In this document: positions 35,101 to 43,754 of the stretch, one piece after another
How the letters are laid out: each line of letters starts with the position of its first letter
How positions within the stretch are numbered: position 1 is the first letter of the stretch
Position numbers and translations under genes: made by a program
From: Prorocentrum cordatum
Taxonomy: Eukaryota; Sar; Dinophyceae; Prorocentrales; Prorocentraceae
Direction of reading: 5' to 3'
DNA: 64,000 nt
NCBI GenBank assembly: GCA_963575745.1
Contig: CAUYUJ010000682.1
Span: forward strand, 46,650-110,649
Notes under the pieces: model-generated
Told to the model about the DNA's origin: nothing
Databases searched by the model: none
What the model saw: the letters and a program-made list of their open reading frames with translations, nothing else

Positions 35101-38100
35101 ACGGAAGGTGGAGTGGGAGGCGCTACCATCTAGGAAGGGGAGGAGGGCACGTGTGACGGAGTTGAGGGTGACGGACACTGCGGGAGGGGATATGGGGCCT
35201 ACGACTATGATGACGGAGGACAGGGAACTGTGGGCGGAGGAGGTGGAGCGATATGCTGTGCAGAGTATGACTTGTGATGACTCCAGAGCCCGCAATCGGG
35301 AGCTTGTGTCCACACTGCGTCGCCATGCATCTCAATCAACAGCCTCTTCGGACAACACACTTACGATTACATACTCTACTATTCTGCAGGCGCGGAGCAG
35401 GCTCCGAACAGGACGGGCCTGTGGGCCCGACGGCATCTCGGTTGAACTTCTCAAGTCTCTTTCGTGGAGGTCAGTGCGTTCTATTGGTAAGGTTTTCTCT
35501 GATATATTCAACGGGCTTCGCCCGACGCCAAGGGAATGGCAGGAAGTATACCTAACACTTATGCCGAAAACGAGCAAACTAGAAACATTGCGACAAACAA
35601 GGAACCTGCTTGTCGGAAATACCTTGGCCAAGTGGTATCTTACGTGTGTGACGATTTTACTGGAACGATGTGTGGAACCCTTCATGAGTGATATGGCGGT
35701 TTACGGTTTTACTAGCGGACGACGTTGCTGGGAGATTTCATCGGCCATGAAATGTATTGCACAACATGCTTCCACATGGGGGCGAGATCAAACGGCGTGG
35801 CTCCTCAGCTGTGACATCGAGCGGGCGTTCGATGCTGTGACGTTGCCGACAGTCTCGAGAGCGATGACGGCCCTTGGGATCAGTGCACGGTTACAGTATG
35901 CGTTATTGGAGCCTCTCTCATCTACTTCATGCACGGTGCTGTTTGAAGGAGTGACAATCCCCAATGTGCAGTGGGATAGGTCGCTCCGTACTGGGGGTAC
36001 CGAATCACCTATCGCGTTCACTATTGCCACTATTGCTATGTGGCGTGATGTGATTGCTCGCCTGGATCAGCGCGGTGTCGGAGTCGAGATGCCATGCCAT
36101 GATGATCATTGTCGATATGCACGTTGGAATCATGCTCTCTGGGCTGACAATATTTTTCTGGCCGCCAAGTCAGCATCGGAGGCGCACGTAGCGGCCACTG
36201 CCTTCACTACTGCTCTCAGGGATTGGGGGATGGAGTGGAAGGAGGAGAGTCTGGAGATGATGGTGTGTGGTACTCAGTACACTGATACGGTCACGGTTCA
36301 GATTGGCTGGCGGATTGTACCTTTCAAGCAGGTTGAGAGTTTGAATGTGCTGGGGTATCAGATTCCCAGAAGTTTCACTTCTATCCACACGGATGTGCAG
36401 GAGCGCGCCCAGCAGGCCCGAAGGGCATTCTTTGCGCAGGTGCAGTATTTTACGTGCAGGGCGCTGCCTCTGGTGAAGAAGTTTCGTCGATATCAATCGA
36501 CTGTGCAGAGCCGTCTTTTATATGCAGCAGAGGCCATCACGATTGACAGTGAGTGTGTGAGGGTTATCCACGCGTTCGAGGGTATGTGTCTTCTTAGAAT
36601 GTCAGGGAGGAGGAAGCCAGGAGATGCGGGGTGGGAGGTATGGCGGCCAGCTGCACTGACACGAGTCAGGACAATCTCCTGCGATGGGGGTTTCCCGTCG
36701 GCTGTGCAGATGCTGTGTTGGAAGAGCTGGGGCATGATGCGCTCCACGAGGCAATATTTACTATCTTTGGAGGAGGACGGGACGGCAAGGGCGGAGGTTG
36801 AGGTGGAGGGATCAACGACTCAACGTGCTAAACGTGTTCGCTTTGCGGATGGACGGGGGGAGGATGTACCTGCAGCGACTGTGATGGAGGTGGAGGGGAG
36901 GATTACGGATATGGAGAGGCGGCTGGAGGATCTTTGCTCGCAGGTCGCCTGTTCCATTGCCCGCTCACAGCCGATGCCCTCTGGAGAGGGGGCTGCCCAC
37001 GCTCTCAGAGGCGAGCCACTTGCCGTCTCAAAGGGGACGAGGGCCTTTCGAGACTCCCGACGTGCGCTTATGATGTACAATGTTGGCTGGGTCACGGCTC
37101 GCGACACAATAACAGAGGTTCTACGACAACACGGCAACAGGGCCTTATCTAGTTCGGGCAAGCGGCTTCGTGGAGGCCCTGTGTCTGTGGGCGGTCGGTC
37201 TTGGCAGTTCCCCTGCATTCAGTTCTTTGGGGAAAAGTGGTGGGAGTCTGTGCGGGGCGATTGGGTTCAGTTCTTGGAGGTATGGAAGCAACTCCTTACA
37301 CAATACAACAAAACTAAGGTCTATGATTACTTTGTGGTGTCTTGGAAGGGCTCTCCTAATGGACCTCGAGGCTCCCCTGAGGCTCGAGAGAAGGCCGATA
37401 CTGAGGCGGTCGACATCGCGACCAACCCTCTGCACCCCAAGTACGACCCCAAAGAGTCCGCCAAGCTTGCAATACGTTATGCTATGATCCAGGAACGTGC
37501 GACTGTGTGGGATATATCCTCAGAGGGTTTTGCTGCTGAGTTCAAGGGTGACTCATTACTTATCTGCTCCTGGCTACAGGGGAAATGGAGATGTGAGAAT
37601 CGTGGCTACTGCAAGAGGACAGCTGCCATGATTGATTGTACCTTTGAGCTCGCTGCGTGTTTCAATCTGAGGCCTGCTGCCTTGGGACGTGAGATATGGA
37701 GACATGAATTCAGGGAGGACAATACACGAGCGGATGAATTGACGCATGAGGCCAGATGTGGCCGCACATTCTACAGAACTCATTGTTATCTATATCCATT
37801 CGAAACTTATCTCTTACCGTTCGCTATCAGGGGAGGCTTTGATGGCGGGGTTGACCAGCAAGGATCAGGATGTGGTTTCTGGCTTCAGATCGGCTTAATC
37901 AATACTCAGTGCAATCCCAGTGAGATAGGCATCGCTTCCGCGAGAACCGTGGGCCCCTTCCCTGCTGGGCATGAGTTTGCTGTTTCTAGTGCCGTGCCCC
38001 TCGTTTGTAGGGATGTGGCCGAGGCCGCGTGGCTCCTTGAAGGAGCTACAGTCACAGAATGTGAATTGTCGGCAGCCGAAGCGCTGCTCAGCGCTGCCCG

Positions 38101-38173
38101 TGTGCTTCTGCGGGACCGGTCCTCGCCCAGCTGCACTCAGCTGGGAACGCGAGTCCAAACAAACAAACAAACC
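32150..38173 (+). mobile_element. LINE-1: non-LTR retrotransposon inserted in a hairpin
   Basis: About 6.0 kb with ORF1, ORF2 and a tail of CAAA repeats at 38155-38173. The left flank ends GAGGTCCCCGG and the right flank begins (CC)AGGTTGACGG. Together they are the two sides of one hairpin whose unoccupied counterpart is at 20240-20313. About 6 bp (TGGTAA) of the target is missing and there is no target-site duplication. The 5' end reads GGCTCAAG, the final 8 nt of the dinoflagellate spliced leader, the first GG being shared with the target. Both ORFs are open, so the copy may be young. Confidence 0.9.
32285..33898 (+). CDS. LINE-1 ORF1, coiled-coil nucleic-acid-binding-type protein
   Basis: 537 codons from the position given. 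The first in-frame ATG is at 32582 (codon 100), and the frame is open further upstream with no ATG I can see, so the true start is unclear. Layout: residues 115-185 are rich in Gly, Pro and Ala; 203-222 and 235-282 look like coiled coil (E-L-E-E-K-R-K-K-L and L-E-S-K-V-R-Q-Q-E-N); about 313-537 is a mixed, Arg-rich C-terminal domain. LINE ORF1 proteins of this shape trimerise through the coiled coil and bind the element RNA; that role is inferred. It ends in TGA followed by CGG, and the same frame continues open for 22 codons to the first ATG of ORF2. Confidence 0.8.
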   Translation: MCAVIVVLFVVCAKTDGYDFSVLARRFQLEDISPTVPYLQYSQDYGQRPDSAVERASRKRQIQDTEQIVRDLPLDGRLNTADSTPDSDSHCVVPPSFVNMNTGLMNMMQTPSNAAVAGATTNGGRAGGAPVGQVSPGGQGSGGAPVVPRGPAPQGALGGPPGMPTEAQQAAAQAAVVPEGAGERQGMQGVSDDAQRNVKHRVNGPHEALLGELEEKRKKLSVVSDEAPSWFKAFAELNVLESKVRQQENVEIRADIQSISNRQEASDIRINNLERQMQDLKKNPSVISGAASTTAPSYGVGPPGLSGPSSFSPSYVELTGWTDWNGTAVARSASMMRDTHAAQLITNLKTAIAAEDEARIDYEGTLRMSGSRMMLSTIKIKFIVGTDSSTLYNVKRAFDDALTPNPQRNAAQVSRSPPDYDSMFQGMLQRPSRVRVRMEAPPWKRDHIGAVGRFYGTYRECTNSEAMEIRGETGSGPNGRSTMWTKPQDPQHRPVELASFRINTGWTVDREIWEGVLMRSGVTTTYDTFVTSLAGRV

Positions 38174-38383
38174 AGGTTGACGGTTTACCGCCGGCGCCCA
38201 GTCGATGAGCTAGAGGAATTCCGGCGCGGGGTGGAGCTAGTTGGTCGACACGACCAGAAAGGACAAAGTGGTAACTTTTCGGTGGTTTTGCGAATATTCG
38301 AAAGATATTTGACAATTCATTTTGAGAAAGCAGATTTTTTCGCACCTGTAGAAGGTTATGAGAGCCTCTACGTCTTAATATGA
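33965..38383 (+). CDS. LINE-1 ORF2: endonuclease, reverse transcriptase, RNase H-like
   Basis: 1472 codons. Endonuclease residues 20-262: C-L-Q-E at 26-29, A-G-D-F-N at 131-135, L-D-Y at 226-228, S-D-H at 256-258. Linker rich in Arg, 340-400. Reverse transcriptase about 430-770: G-P-D-G at 487-490, C-D-I-E-R-A-F-D at 616-623, R-T-G-G-T-E-S-P at 675-682, W-A-D-N at 726-729. RNase H-like region about 1180-1380: G-D-S at 1195-1197, R-A-D-E-L at 1255-1259, F-D-G-G at 1292-1295, T-E-C-E-L at 1364-1368. The order of these four is permuted relative to ordinary RNase H. No own stop or 3' UTR: the frame passes through the CAAA tail (about residue 1402) into flanking repeat and stops at 38383, so the last 70 residues are not element-derived. 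Same frame as ORF1. Confidence 0.92.
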   Translation: MKQGATADRGFACMRALLSHGCEVFCLQECEHLPSNSIQLLGWHLVYSSDRKASIALRGKSCHNIVRSWSNHARLAIVCLRHPCIFLVSAYFPNRSENRSLEVAFEMLKTIETTYRRWKEECRYTCELVIAGDFNVELAPDITCSGGTVTGGAVQILDGRGYGNDTEDRRWEEDMWRSQLQEWLCRMRLLAVNSLGSPYSRQPTFVHRANNARRKSGAKTIAPKVLDYLMVPQSWEGDLVECRTDWIPETPTTNFSDHSCVYAEFHMQNPQVTKYQGPPSHHTSHKEFQSYREEAQFQVLADVQIPTVPPQRLAQTIAGHELPLLTVRAPRYSRGLPPSRTPQHAELEVQLREARARKDRALARDLRRRIRPLAREYRRRKVEWEALPSRKGRRARVTELRVTDTAGGDMGPTTMMTEDRELWAEEVERYAVQSMTCDDSRARNRELVSTLRRHASQSTASSDNTLTITYSTILQARSRLRTGRACGPDGISVELLKSLSWRSVRSIGKVFSDIFNGLRPTPREWQEVYLTLMPKTSKLETLRQTRNLLVGNTLAKWYLTCVTILLERCVEPFMSDMAVYGFTSGRRCWEISSAMKCIAQHASTWGRDQTAWLLSCDIERAFDAVTLPTVSRAMTALGISARLQYALLEPLSSTSCTVLFEGVTIPNVQWDRSLRTGGTESPIAFTIATIAMWRDVIARLDQRGVGVEMPCHDDHCRYARWNHALWADNIFLAAKSASEAHVAATAFTTALRDWGMEWKEESLEMMVCGTQYTDTVTVQIGWRIVPFKQVESLNVLGYQIPRSFTSIHTDVQERAQQARRAFFAQVQYFTCRALPLVKKFRRYQSTVQSRLLYAAEAITIDSECVRVIHAFEGMCLLRMSGRRKPGDAGWEVWRPAALTRVRTISCDGGFPSAVQMLCWKSWGMMRSTRQYLLSLEEDGTARAEVEVEGSTTQRAKRVRFADGRGEDVPAATVMEVEGRITDMERRLEDLCSQVACSIARSQPMPSGEGAAHALRGEPLAVSKGTRAFRDSRRALMMYNVGWVTARDTITEVLRQHGNRALSSSGKRLRGGPVSVGGRSWQFPCIQFFGEKWWESVRGDWVQFLEVWKQLLTQYNKTKVYDYFVVSWKGSPNGPRGSPEAREKADTEAVDIATNPLHPKYDPKESAKLAIRYAMIQERATVWDISSEGFAAEFKGDSLLICSWLQGKWRCENRGYCKRTAAMIDCTFELAACFNLRPAALGREIWRHEFREDNTRADELTHEARCGRTFYRTHCYLYPFETYLLPFAIRGGFDGGVDQQGSGCGFWLQIGLINTQCNPSEIGIASARTVGPFPAGHEFAVSSAVPLVCRDVAEAAWLLEGATVTECELSAAEALLSAARVLLRDRSSPSCTQLGTRVQTNKQTRLTVYRRRPVDELEEFRRGVELVGRHDQKGQSGNFSVVLRIFERYLTIHFEKADFFAPVEGYESLYVLI
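38172..38203 (-). repeat. Right part of hairpin split by LINE-1
   Basis: AGGTTGACGGTTTACC, GCCGGCGCCCAGT. The other part is at 32141-32151. Confidence 0.9.
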
Positions 38384-38578
38384 GCTCTCTAGGCGCATTT
38401 TTACTACGGAAACACTTGGGGGAACCAATTTCATCTCGACATGAAAAAACTGAATGTTCAATTTTTCGAGAAATGCCTCCAGAAGCTCTCTCTTTCGGCT
38501 CTGAGCACTCTTACGCGTGGAAGGAGCTCTACGAGGTTCCCGGCGGTGACCAGCTTGACGGTTCACCGCCGGCGCCAG
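38204..38578 (-). repeat. Module B copy, near full length
   Basis: CGATGAGCTAGAGGAATTCC, GACACGACCAGAAAGGAC, AAACACTTGGGGGAACC, hairpin. Good reference copy. Confidence 0.8.
38540..38572 (-). repeat. Hairpin H31, GTGA/TCAC type
   Basis: Arms are perfect. Loop has CAGCTTGACGG. Confidence 0.85.
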
Positions 38579-38579
38579 T

Positions 38580-39030
38580 AAAACGTCGCAGCGGGTCCGG
38601 GAGAGCTTCCGGCGAGCGTGAACGCGTGCCTGCGCGCGTGCAGGCACGCGTGGAACTGTTCCTGGCAGCGCTTCAGAGACGCTGCACGGGAGCCCCCCAG
38701 AGCCCCAGACGCGCTTCACGGCAGCGTTGGACGGCTCTCCAGGAAAGCTTTCCGTCGCGTGTACTCTTTGCTCTCCGGGTTTTGGACGCTGCCAAGTTCA
38801 ACGACCTGCTCAGGTCGAGCCCTTTAACGCCTTACTCAGCACACACAGCCGGAGGTCTCTCCCCAGGCCGTGTGGCGCCATCCCTGGGTCCTCGCTCCAG
38901 CGTCGCGCAGGTCTCACGCGCCTGTAAAGGTGTCAGGGGCGAGTATCGATACCAGAAATAAACGCTCGCCGCGATTTGCTTGAAGTCCCTGGCCCCTGCT
39001 CCTCCTTCAGCTACTACTGTTCACTTTTCG
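38580..39030 (-). repeat. Module G relative, inverted
   Basis: Module G in the opposite orientation to 3040-3660, with 10-bp arms GCGTGCCTGC / GCAGGCACGC at about 38625-38650. 38770-39030 is unlike the rest of the window; the open frames there are short and not convincing. Confidence 0.55.
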
Positions 39031-39299
39031 GCCTCGTGACTCGTAGAGCTTCCCTAAGCTAGCAGCTGGAAGCTTAAGAGTAATTCGGACGCACTGGCGG
39101 GCTAGTTGGCTCGAAAAAGCTCGACGGAATGTTTGGTGACTTTTGCTCAGTTGAAAATTATGTTCTCAAAATTTGAACATTCGTTAGAGCCTTAGTATTT
39201 TTTCCCGTCATCTATGATCTTAGTGCGACTCGCCATCTTGATGTCAGCTCGATTGGGTGAATATTACTATCGAAAAACACTGTGGCGGGATCGGCTGTT

Positions 39300-40010
39300 T
39301 TAAGTCATCTTGACACGCGATGACGGTTTTCTGAACATAAATCGATCTTTAGCACAGCTACAGAGCTAGTAAGCACAGCTAATCGATTCAGAATGATGAG
39401 GCGCGTTCGCCTGTTGAATCGAGAGGTCTGAACTCGGTCTGCTAGCCGAGCTAGGTCCGCAAACCTATTCGTATTATTCGAGTCATCTTGACAGGCGCTC
39501 TCGTTTTTTGTATTTAACTCGAGCTATATGACAGCTACAGAGCTGATACTTACAGAAACTGATTCAGAATCATCAGTCGCATTTGCCTGTTGACTCCAGA
39601 GCTCTGAACTCGGTCTGCTGCCCGATCTAGAATCGCGAAACTATTCGTATTGGTCGAGTCATCTTGAGAAGTGCTCTCGGTTTTCTGCACTCAACTTGGG
39701 CTGAGGGGGGCTACAGTGCTGGTAGTCACAGGAATCGATTTGAAGACATCAGGCGCGTCCGCCTGTCGAATCCAGAGCTCGGAACTCAGTCTGCTGCCCG
39801 AACTAGGTCCGCGAAACTATTGTATTGCTCGAGTCATCCAGTCATCCTGAGAGGTGCTGTCGGTTTCCTGCACTTAACTCGGGCTGGATGGTAATCACAG
39901 GACACTACAGAGCTCGCAAAGAAGACACTCCAGAAGCATCGGGGGCGTTCGGCTGTTGCATCGCGAGGTCTGAAATTTCTTGGGCTGGAAAACTATTCGT
40001 TCTCTGCAAT
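39300..40010 (-). repeat. 177-bp satellite block, four units
   Basis: The last two units are fused by a deletion near 39880-39905. Confidence 0.75.
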
Positions 40011-40053
40011 TTTTGTTTCACATCATATATTCTCAGGAAGCTCTACGAGTCCC

Positions 40054-40087
40054 CAGGCGGTAACAAAGGTTGACGGTTTACCGCCGG
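40054..40087 (-). repeat. Hairpin H32
   Basis: The left arm is CAGGCGGTAA. Loop CAAAGG as in H14. Confidence 0.8.
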
Positions 40088-40399
40088 CGCCCAGTTTGGA
40101 GTGCTTGACGCTGCGTGACTGCGTGATGGGGCCCCTGTACCTCGTAACTCGTAGAGCTTCCCTTAGCAAATTATTGCTGGAAGCTTCAGTAATTCCGGGG
40201 CGCTGGAGAGCTAGTTGGCAAGCAACATCTCGACGGACCTTTTGGTGACTTTTGGTCGGTTGAAAATTTGGTTCTCGAAATTCAACCATTCGTTAGAGCT
40301 CTAGTAGTTGTTTCCGTGATATTCGATCTTATTGCCGCTCGCCATCTTGATCTCAGCTCGATCCGGTACCTTTTACTACCAAAAAACACACGGGCGGGA

Positions 40400-41215
40400 T
40401 CGGCTGTTTCGAGACATGTTCATACGCGCTGTCAGTATATTGGACTTAGCTCGAGATACAGGACAGCTACACAGCTGGTAAGCACAGCGTATCGATTCAG
40501 AATGATCAGGCGCATTCGTCTGTTGCATCTAGAGGTCTTAACTCGGTCTGCTAGCCGAGCTAGGTCCGCAAACCTATTCGTATTATTCGAGTCATCTTGA
40601 CAGGCGCTCTCGGTTTTCTGAACTAAACTCGAGCTATAGGACAGCTACAGAGCTGATACTTTCAGAAATCGATTCAGAATCATCAGTCGCGTTTGTCTGT
40701 TGAATGCAGAGCTCTGAACTCGGTCTGCTGCCCGATCTAGAATCGCGAAACTATTCGTATTGTTCGAGTCATCTTGAGAGGTGCTGTCGGTTTTCTGCAC
40801 TTAACTCGGGCTGTAGGGGGCTACAGTGCTGGTGGTCAGTCTGCTGCCTGAACTAGGTTCGCGAAACTATTCGTATGATTCGAGTTATCCTGAGAGGTGC
40901 TCTCGGTTTTCTGCACTTAACTCGGGCTGTAGGGCGGCTGCAGGGCTCGTAATCACAGGAAATGATTCGGAGACATCAGACGCGGTCGCCTGTCGCATTT
41001 AGAGCTCTGAACTCGGTCTGATACTCGAGCTGGGTATGCCAAACTATTCGTTTTGTTCGAGTCATCTTGAGACGTTCAGTCGATTTACGCGCGTAACTCG
41101 GGCTGCAGGAGAGCTACAGAGATCGTACAGAAGACAATCGGGAAGCATCGGGGGCGTTCGGCTGTTGCATCGAGAGGTCTGAAATCGCTTGGGCTGAAAA
41201 ACTATTCGTTCTCTG
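40400..41215 (-). repeat. 177-bp satellite block, about five units
   Basis: One unit near 40838 is shortened: GTGGTCAGTCTGCTGCC joins two units. Confidence 0.75.
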
Positions 41216-41260
41216 CAATTTTTTTGACATCATATATTATCAGGAAGCTCTACGAGTCCC

Positions 41261-41294
41261 CCGGCGGTAAGAAAGGTTGACGGTTTACCGCCGG
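41261..41294 (-). repeat. Hairpin H33
   Basis: Arms are perfect. GGTGCCCAGT after the stem. Confidence 0.85.
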
Positions 41295-41721
41295 TGCCCA
41301 GTAGAGCTCTTCGGCATCGATGAGCTAGAGGATTTCTGGCGCGGGATGGAGCTAGTACGTCGTAGAGCTCTTCGTCATCGATGAGCTAGAGGAATTCCGG
41401 CGCGGGGTCGGGCTAGTTGGTCGACCCGGCGAGAAAGGACAAAGTGATAACTTTTGGGTGGTTTTGCGAATATTTGAAAGATATTTGACAATTCATTTTG
41501 AGAAAGCAGATTTTTCGCACCTGTAGTGGGTTGAGACGCGTCTGCCAGTAAAATTTTCAGGTCCGTAGGTGCAGTATTACTATCAAAACACTTGGGGGAA
41601 CCGACTTTGGATAAAAACAGAAAAACACGATTTTCCGAGTTTTTCGTTCTTCGCTCGAGAAGCTTTCCTCATGTTTTCTGACCATCGCCGTGCAAGAAAA
41701 GATCTCTACGAGGTTCCCGGC
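41295..41721 (-). repeat. Module B/D relative with truncated hairpin
   Basis: Two tandem partial 5' ends (CGTAGAGCTCTTCGTCATCG), then GTAGTGGGTTGAGACGCGTC and TCTACGAGGTTCCCGGCGG, where the hairpin breaks off into the body of the next module (ACCAGAAAGGAC). Confidence 0.7.
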
Positions 41722-42046
41722 GGACCAGAAAGGACCATGTGGTAACTTGTGGGTGGTTTTGCAAATATTTGAAAGATATTTGACAATTCATTTTGAGAAA
41801 CCAGATTTTTCGCACCTGTAAACGACTGTGAGGGCCTCTGCGTCTTAATATGAGCTCTGTGGGCGCACATTCACTATCGAAATACTTGGCGGAACCAACG
41901 TCATGTCGAGATGAAAAAAATAAATCTTCATTTTTTCGAGAAATGCCTCGAGAAGCTCTCCTTCGACTCCGAGCACTTTACGCGTGGGAGGGGCTCTACG
42001 AGGTTCCCAGCGGTGACCAGGTTGACGTATCACCGCCGGCGCCAGT
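41722..42046 (-). repeat. Module B copy
   Basis: Begins ACCAGAAAGGACCATGTGG and ends in hairpin 42007-42039, whose arms are CAGCGGTGA and TATCACCGCCGG. Confidence 0.75.
42007..42039 (-). repeat. Hairpin H35, GTGA/TCAC type
   Basis: One arm mismatch (CAGCGG). The loop ends GACGTA instead of GACGGT. Confidence 0.75.
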
Positions 42047-42386
42047 TGGCCGACCCGACCAGAAAGGACAAAGTGACAACTTTTGGGTGGTTTTGCGAAT
42101 ATTCGAAAGATATTTGACCTTTTATCTTGATAAAGCAGATTTTTAAGCCGAGCATTAACATAAAAACTTTGTTCCCTGAGCAGCTCAGCTCTCTAGAGTC
42201 AGTTTTAGTATTAGTTGACTTCCCGGAACCGACTTCATGTTGGCTGCAAAAAATCTAAATTTTACGTTTTTCTTTAAAAGCTCCCAGAAACTCTCCGCTC
42301 GCATCCTGAGCTTTCTTACGTGTGCAAGGAGCTCTACGAGGTTCCCGGCGGTGACCAGGTTGACGGTTCACCGCCGGCGCCAGTTA
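42046..42386 (-). repeat. Module B copy
   Basis: TGGCCGACCCGACCAGAAAG to hairpin, with AAGCCGAGCATTAACATAA as in 30.1 kb. Confidence 0.75.
42346..42377 (-). repeat. Hairpin H36, GTGA/TCAC type
   Basis: Arms are perfect. Confidence 0.85.
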
Positions 42387-42945
42387 GTGGGGCCGCGCAG
42401 ACGTGTGTCTGGAGTCGGGGCGGTTTTGCCGCTGCGATCCGACTCTGTGGCGTGTCTTCTGTTGGTGATGCCTACGCCTGCTGGCTCAGCAGGTCCTTGA
42501 TGCAGATGCCTATACCATCCTGGCTCGGCAGTGTAGCAGTTTTCCTTGGCGCATCTTCATCCCGCTCGCTGCCCCATGAGGGCCTGGCCGCGAGACCGCA
42601 AGCCGGAACGAAAACTTGGTTAACGGTGTGCCGCCCGTTTCCAGTTGGGCCACCCGGCCCGGGCGGACAACGTGGCGACCTGGGTCGGTTTTTTGGAGAT
42701 TGTGAGAGATTTGAAGGTTCGTTTTGGAACCCCCGTTTTTTCTGAAATGGAGTGAGTTGCGCTGCGCTCATCTGTCGAATTCTCAGGTCTGTAGCAGCAA
42801 GGTAGTCAAAAGACGTGAAGGAATCTTCGATATCATATAAAACTTTGGAGTTACATTCTGCGAGTTTCCAAGCTTATCTTCAAGGAAGCTGCATCCTCGT
42901 AGTCTGAGCACAAAGTTGTGTGTTGAGAGCTCTACGAGGGTCCCC
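42387..42945 (-). repeat. Diverged module and GC-rich insert
   Basis: 42387-42600 is GC-rich single-copy sequence. 42610-42945 is a diverged module with a decayed hairpin (GGTTAACGGTGTGCCGCC). Confidence 0.5.
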
Positions 42946-42975
42946 GACGGCAGCCTGGATGACGGTTTACCGCCT
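42945..42975 (-). repeat. Hairpin H37, degenerate
   Basis: CCGACGGCAG against TTTACCGCC. Last copy in this orientation. Confidence 0.6.
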
Positions 42976-43385
42976 GCTCCCAATTGGCCAACATGGCCCA
43001 AGAATGTGACGACCTGGAAGCGGTTTCTCGGAGACTGTGAAAGATTTGACAGTTTGTTTTGGGAACCTGTTTTTGTCATGTGTAGTGGGTTATTTTGCGT
43101 CGGCCTATAGAGTTTCCGTGTCCGTAGCTGCAATTTTACCGACAGACGTGAAGGAACCGTTGGTGGTCGGAATGCATTTTGCAAGATAAAAAAGTTTTGT
43201 CAAGCATAAAGAAGGCTAGACTGATTTGCACCGATGGATGAGAAGCATCAATATCAAACGGCGGAAGCTTGTGGTTCGAGGTATATTAGGACACATTACA
43301 TTGGCGTAGAGTTGTGGCATGATAGCTGTTTTCTGTTTCAACTTGTAATCTGAGCACTAATTTTCGTGGACGGCGAGACTGAGAG

Positions 43386-43418
43386 CCGGCGGGAAGGCGT
43401 CAACCAGGTTACCGCCAG
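43386..43418 (+). repeat. Hairpin H38, degenerate
   Basis: CCGGCGGGAA against TTACCGCCAGG. Confidence 0.65.
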
Positions 43419-43721
43419 GACCCTCGTAGAGCTTTTGACACGCGAAGTAGGCTGAGGATGCGACGAGAAAGCTTACTTTCGCATCAGCGCGAAAACTCGA
43501 GAACAAACATATTCTCTCGGTTTGATGCGAAGTTGGTCCCGCCAAGTGGTTTGATAGTAATACTACAGCTGCAGACCCGAGGATTCGAGAGGCTGATGTG
43601 CCATAATCTACCGCATGTGCGAAATATACTAAAACTCTGTAGCTTGCTTTCTGCTGCAGTTGAGTTCAGGGAACCATTGGGGAAAATGCACCCCCACGGC
43701 CGGCGGTTCCCCCGCTGGCAG

Positions 43722-43754
43722 CCGGCGGTAAACTGTCAATCAGGCTACCGCCGG
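43722..43754 (+). repeat. Hairpin H39
   Basis: Right arm GCTACCGCCGG. Preceded by a separate CGGCCGGCGG repeat at 43698. Confidence 0.75.

Noticed and set aside
19105-42377. Helitron 3' ends
   Set aside because: A hairpin near a fixed end fits, but the end is CAGT, not CTRR, and no Rep/helicase protein is present.
25480-42380. Recurrent peptide E-L-Y-E-V-P-G-G across hairpins
   Set aside because: It is one reading of the hairpin and its flank. The surrounding frame differs between copies.
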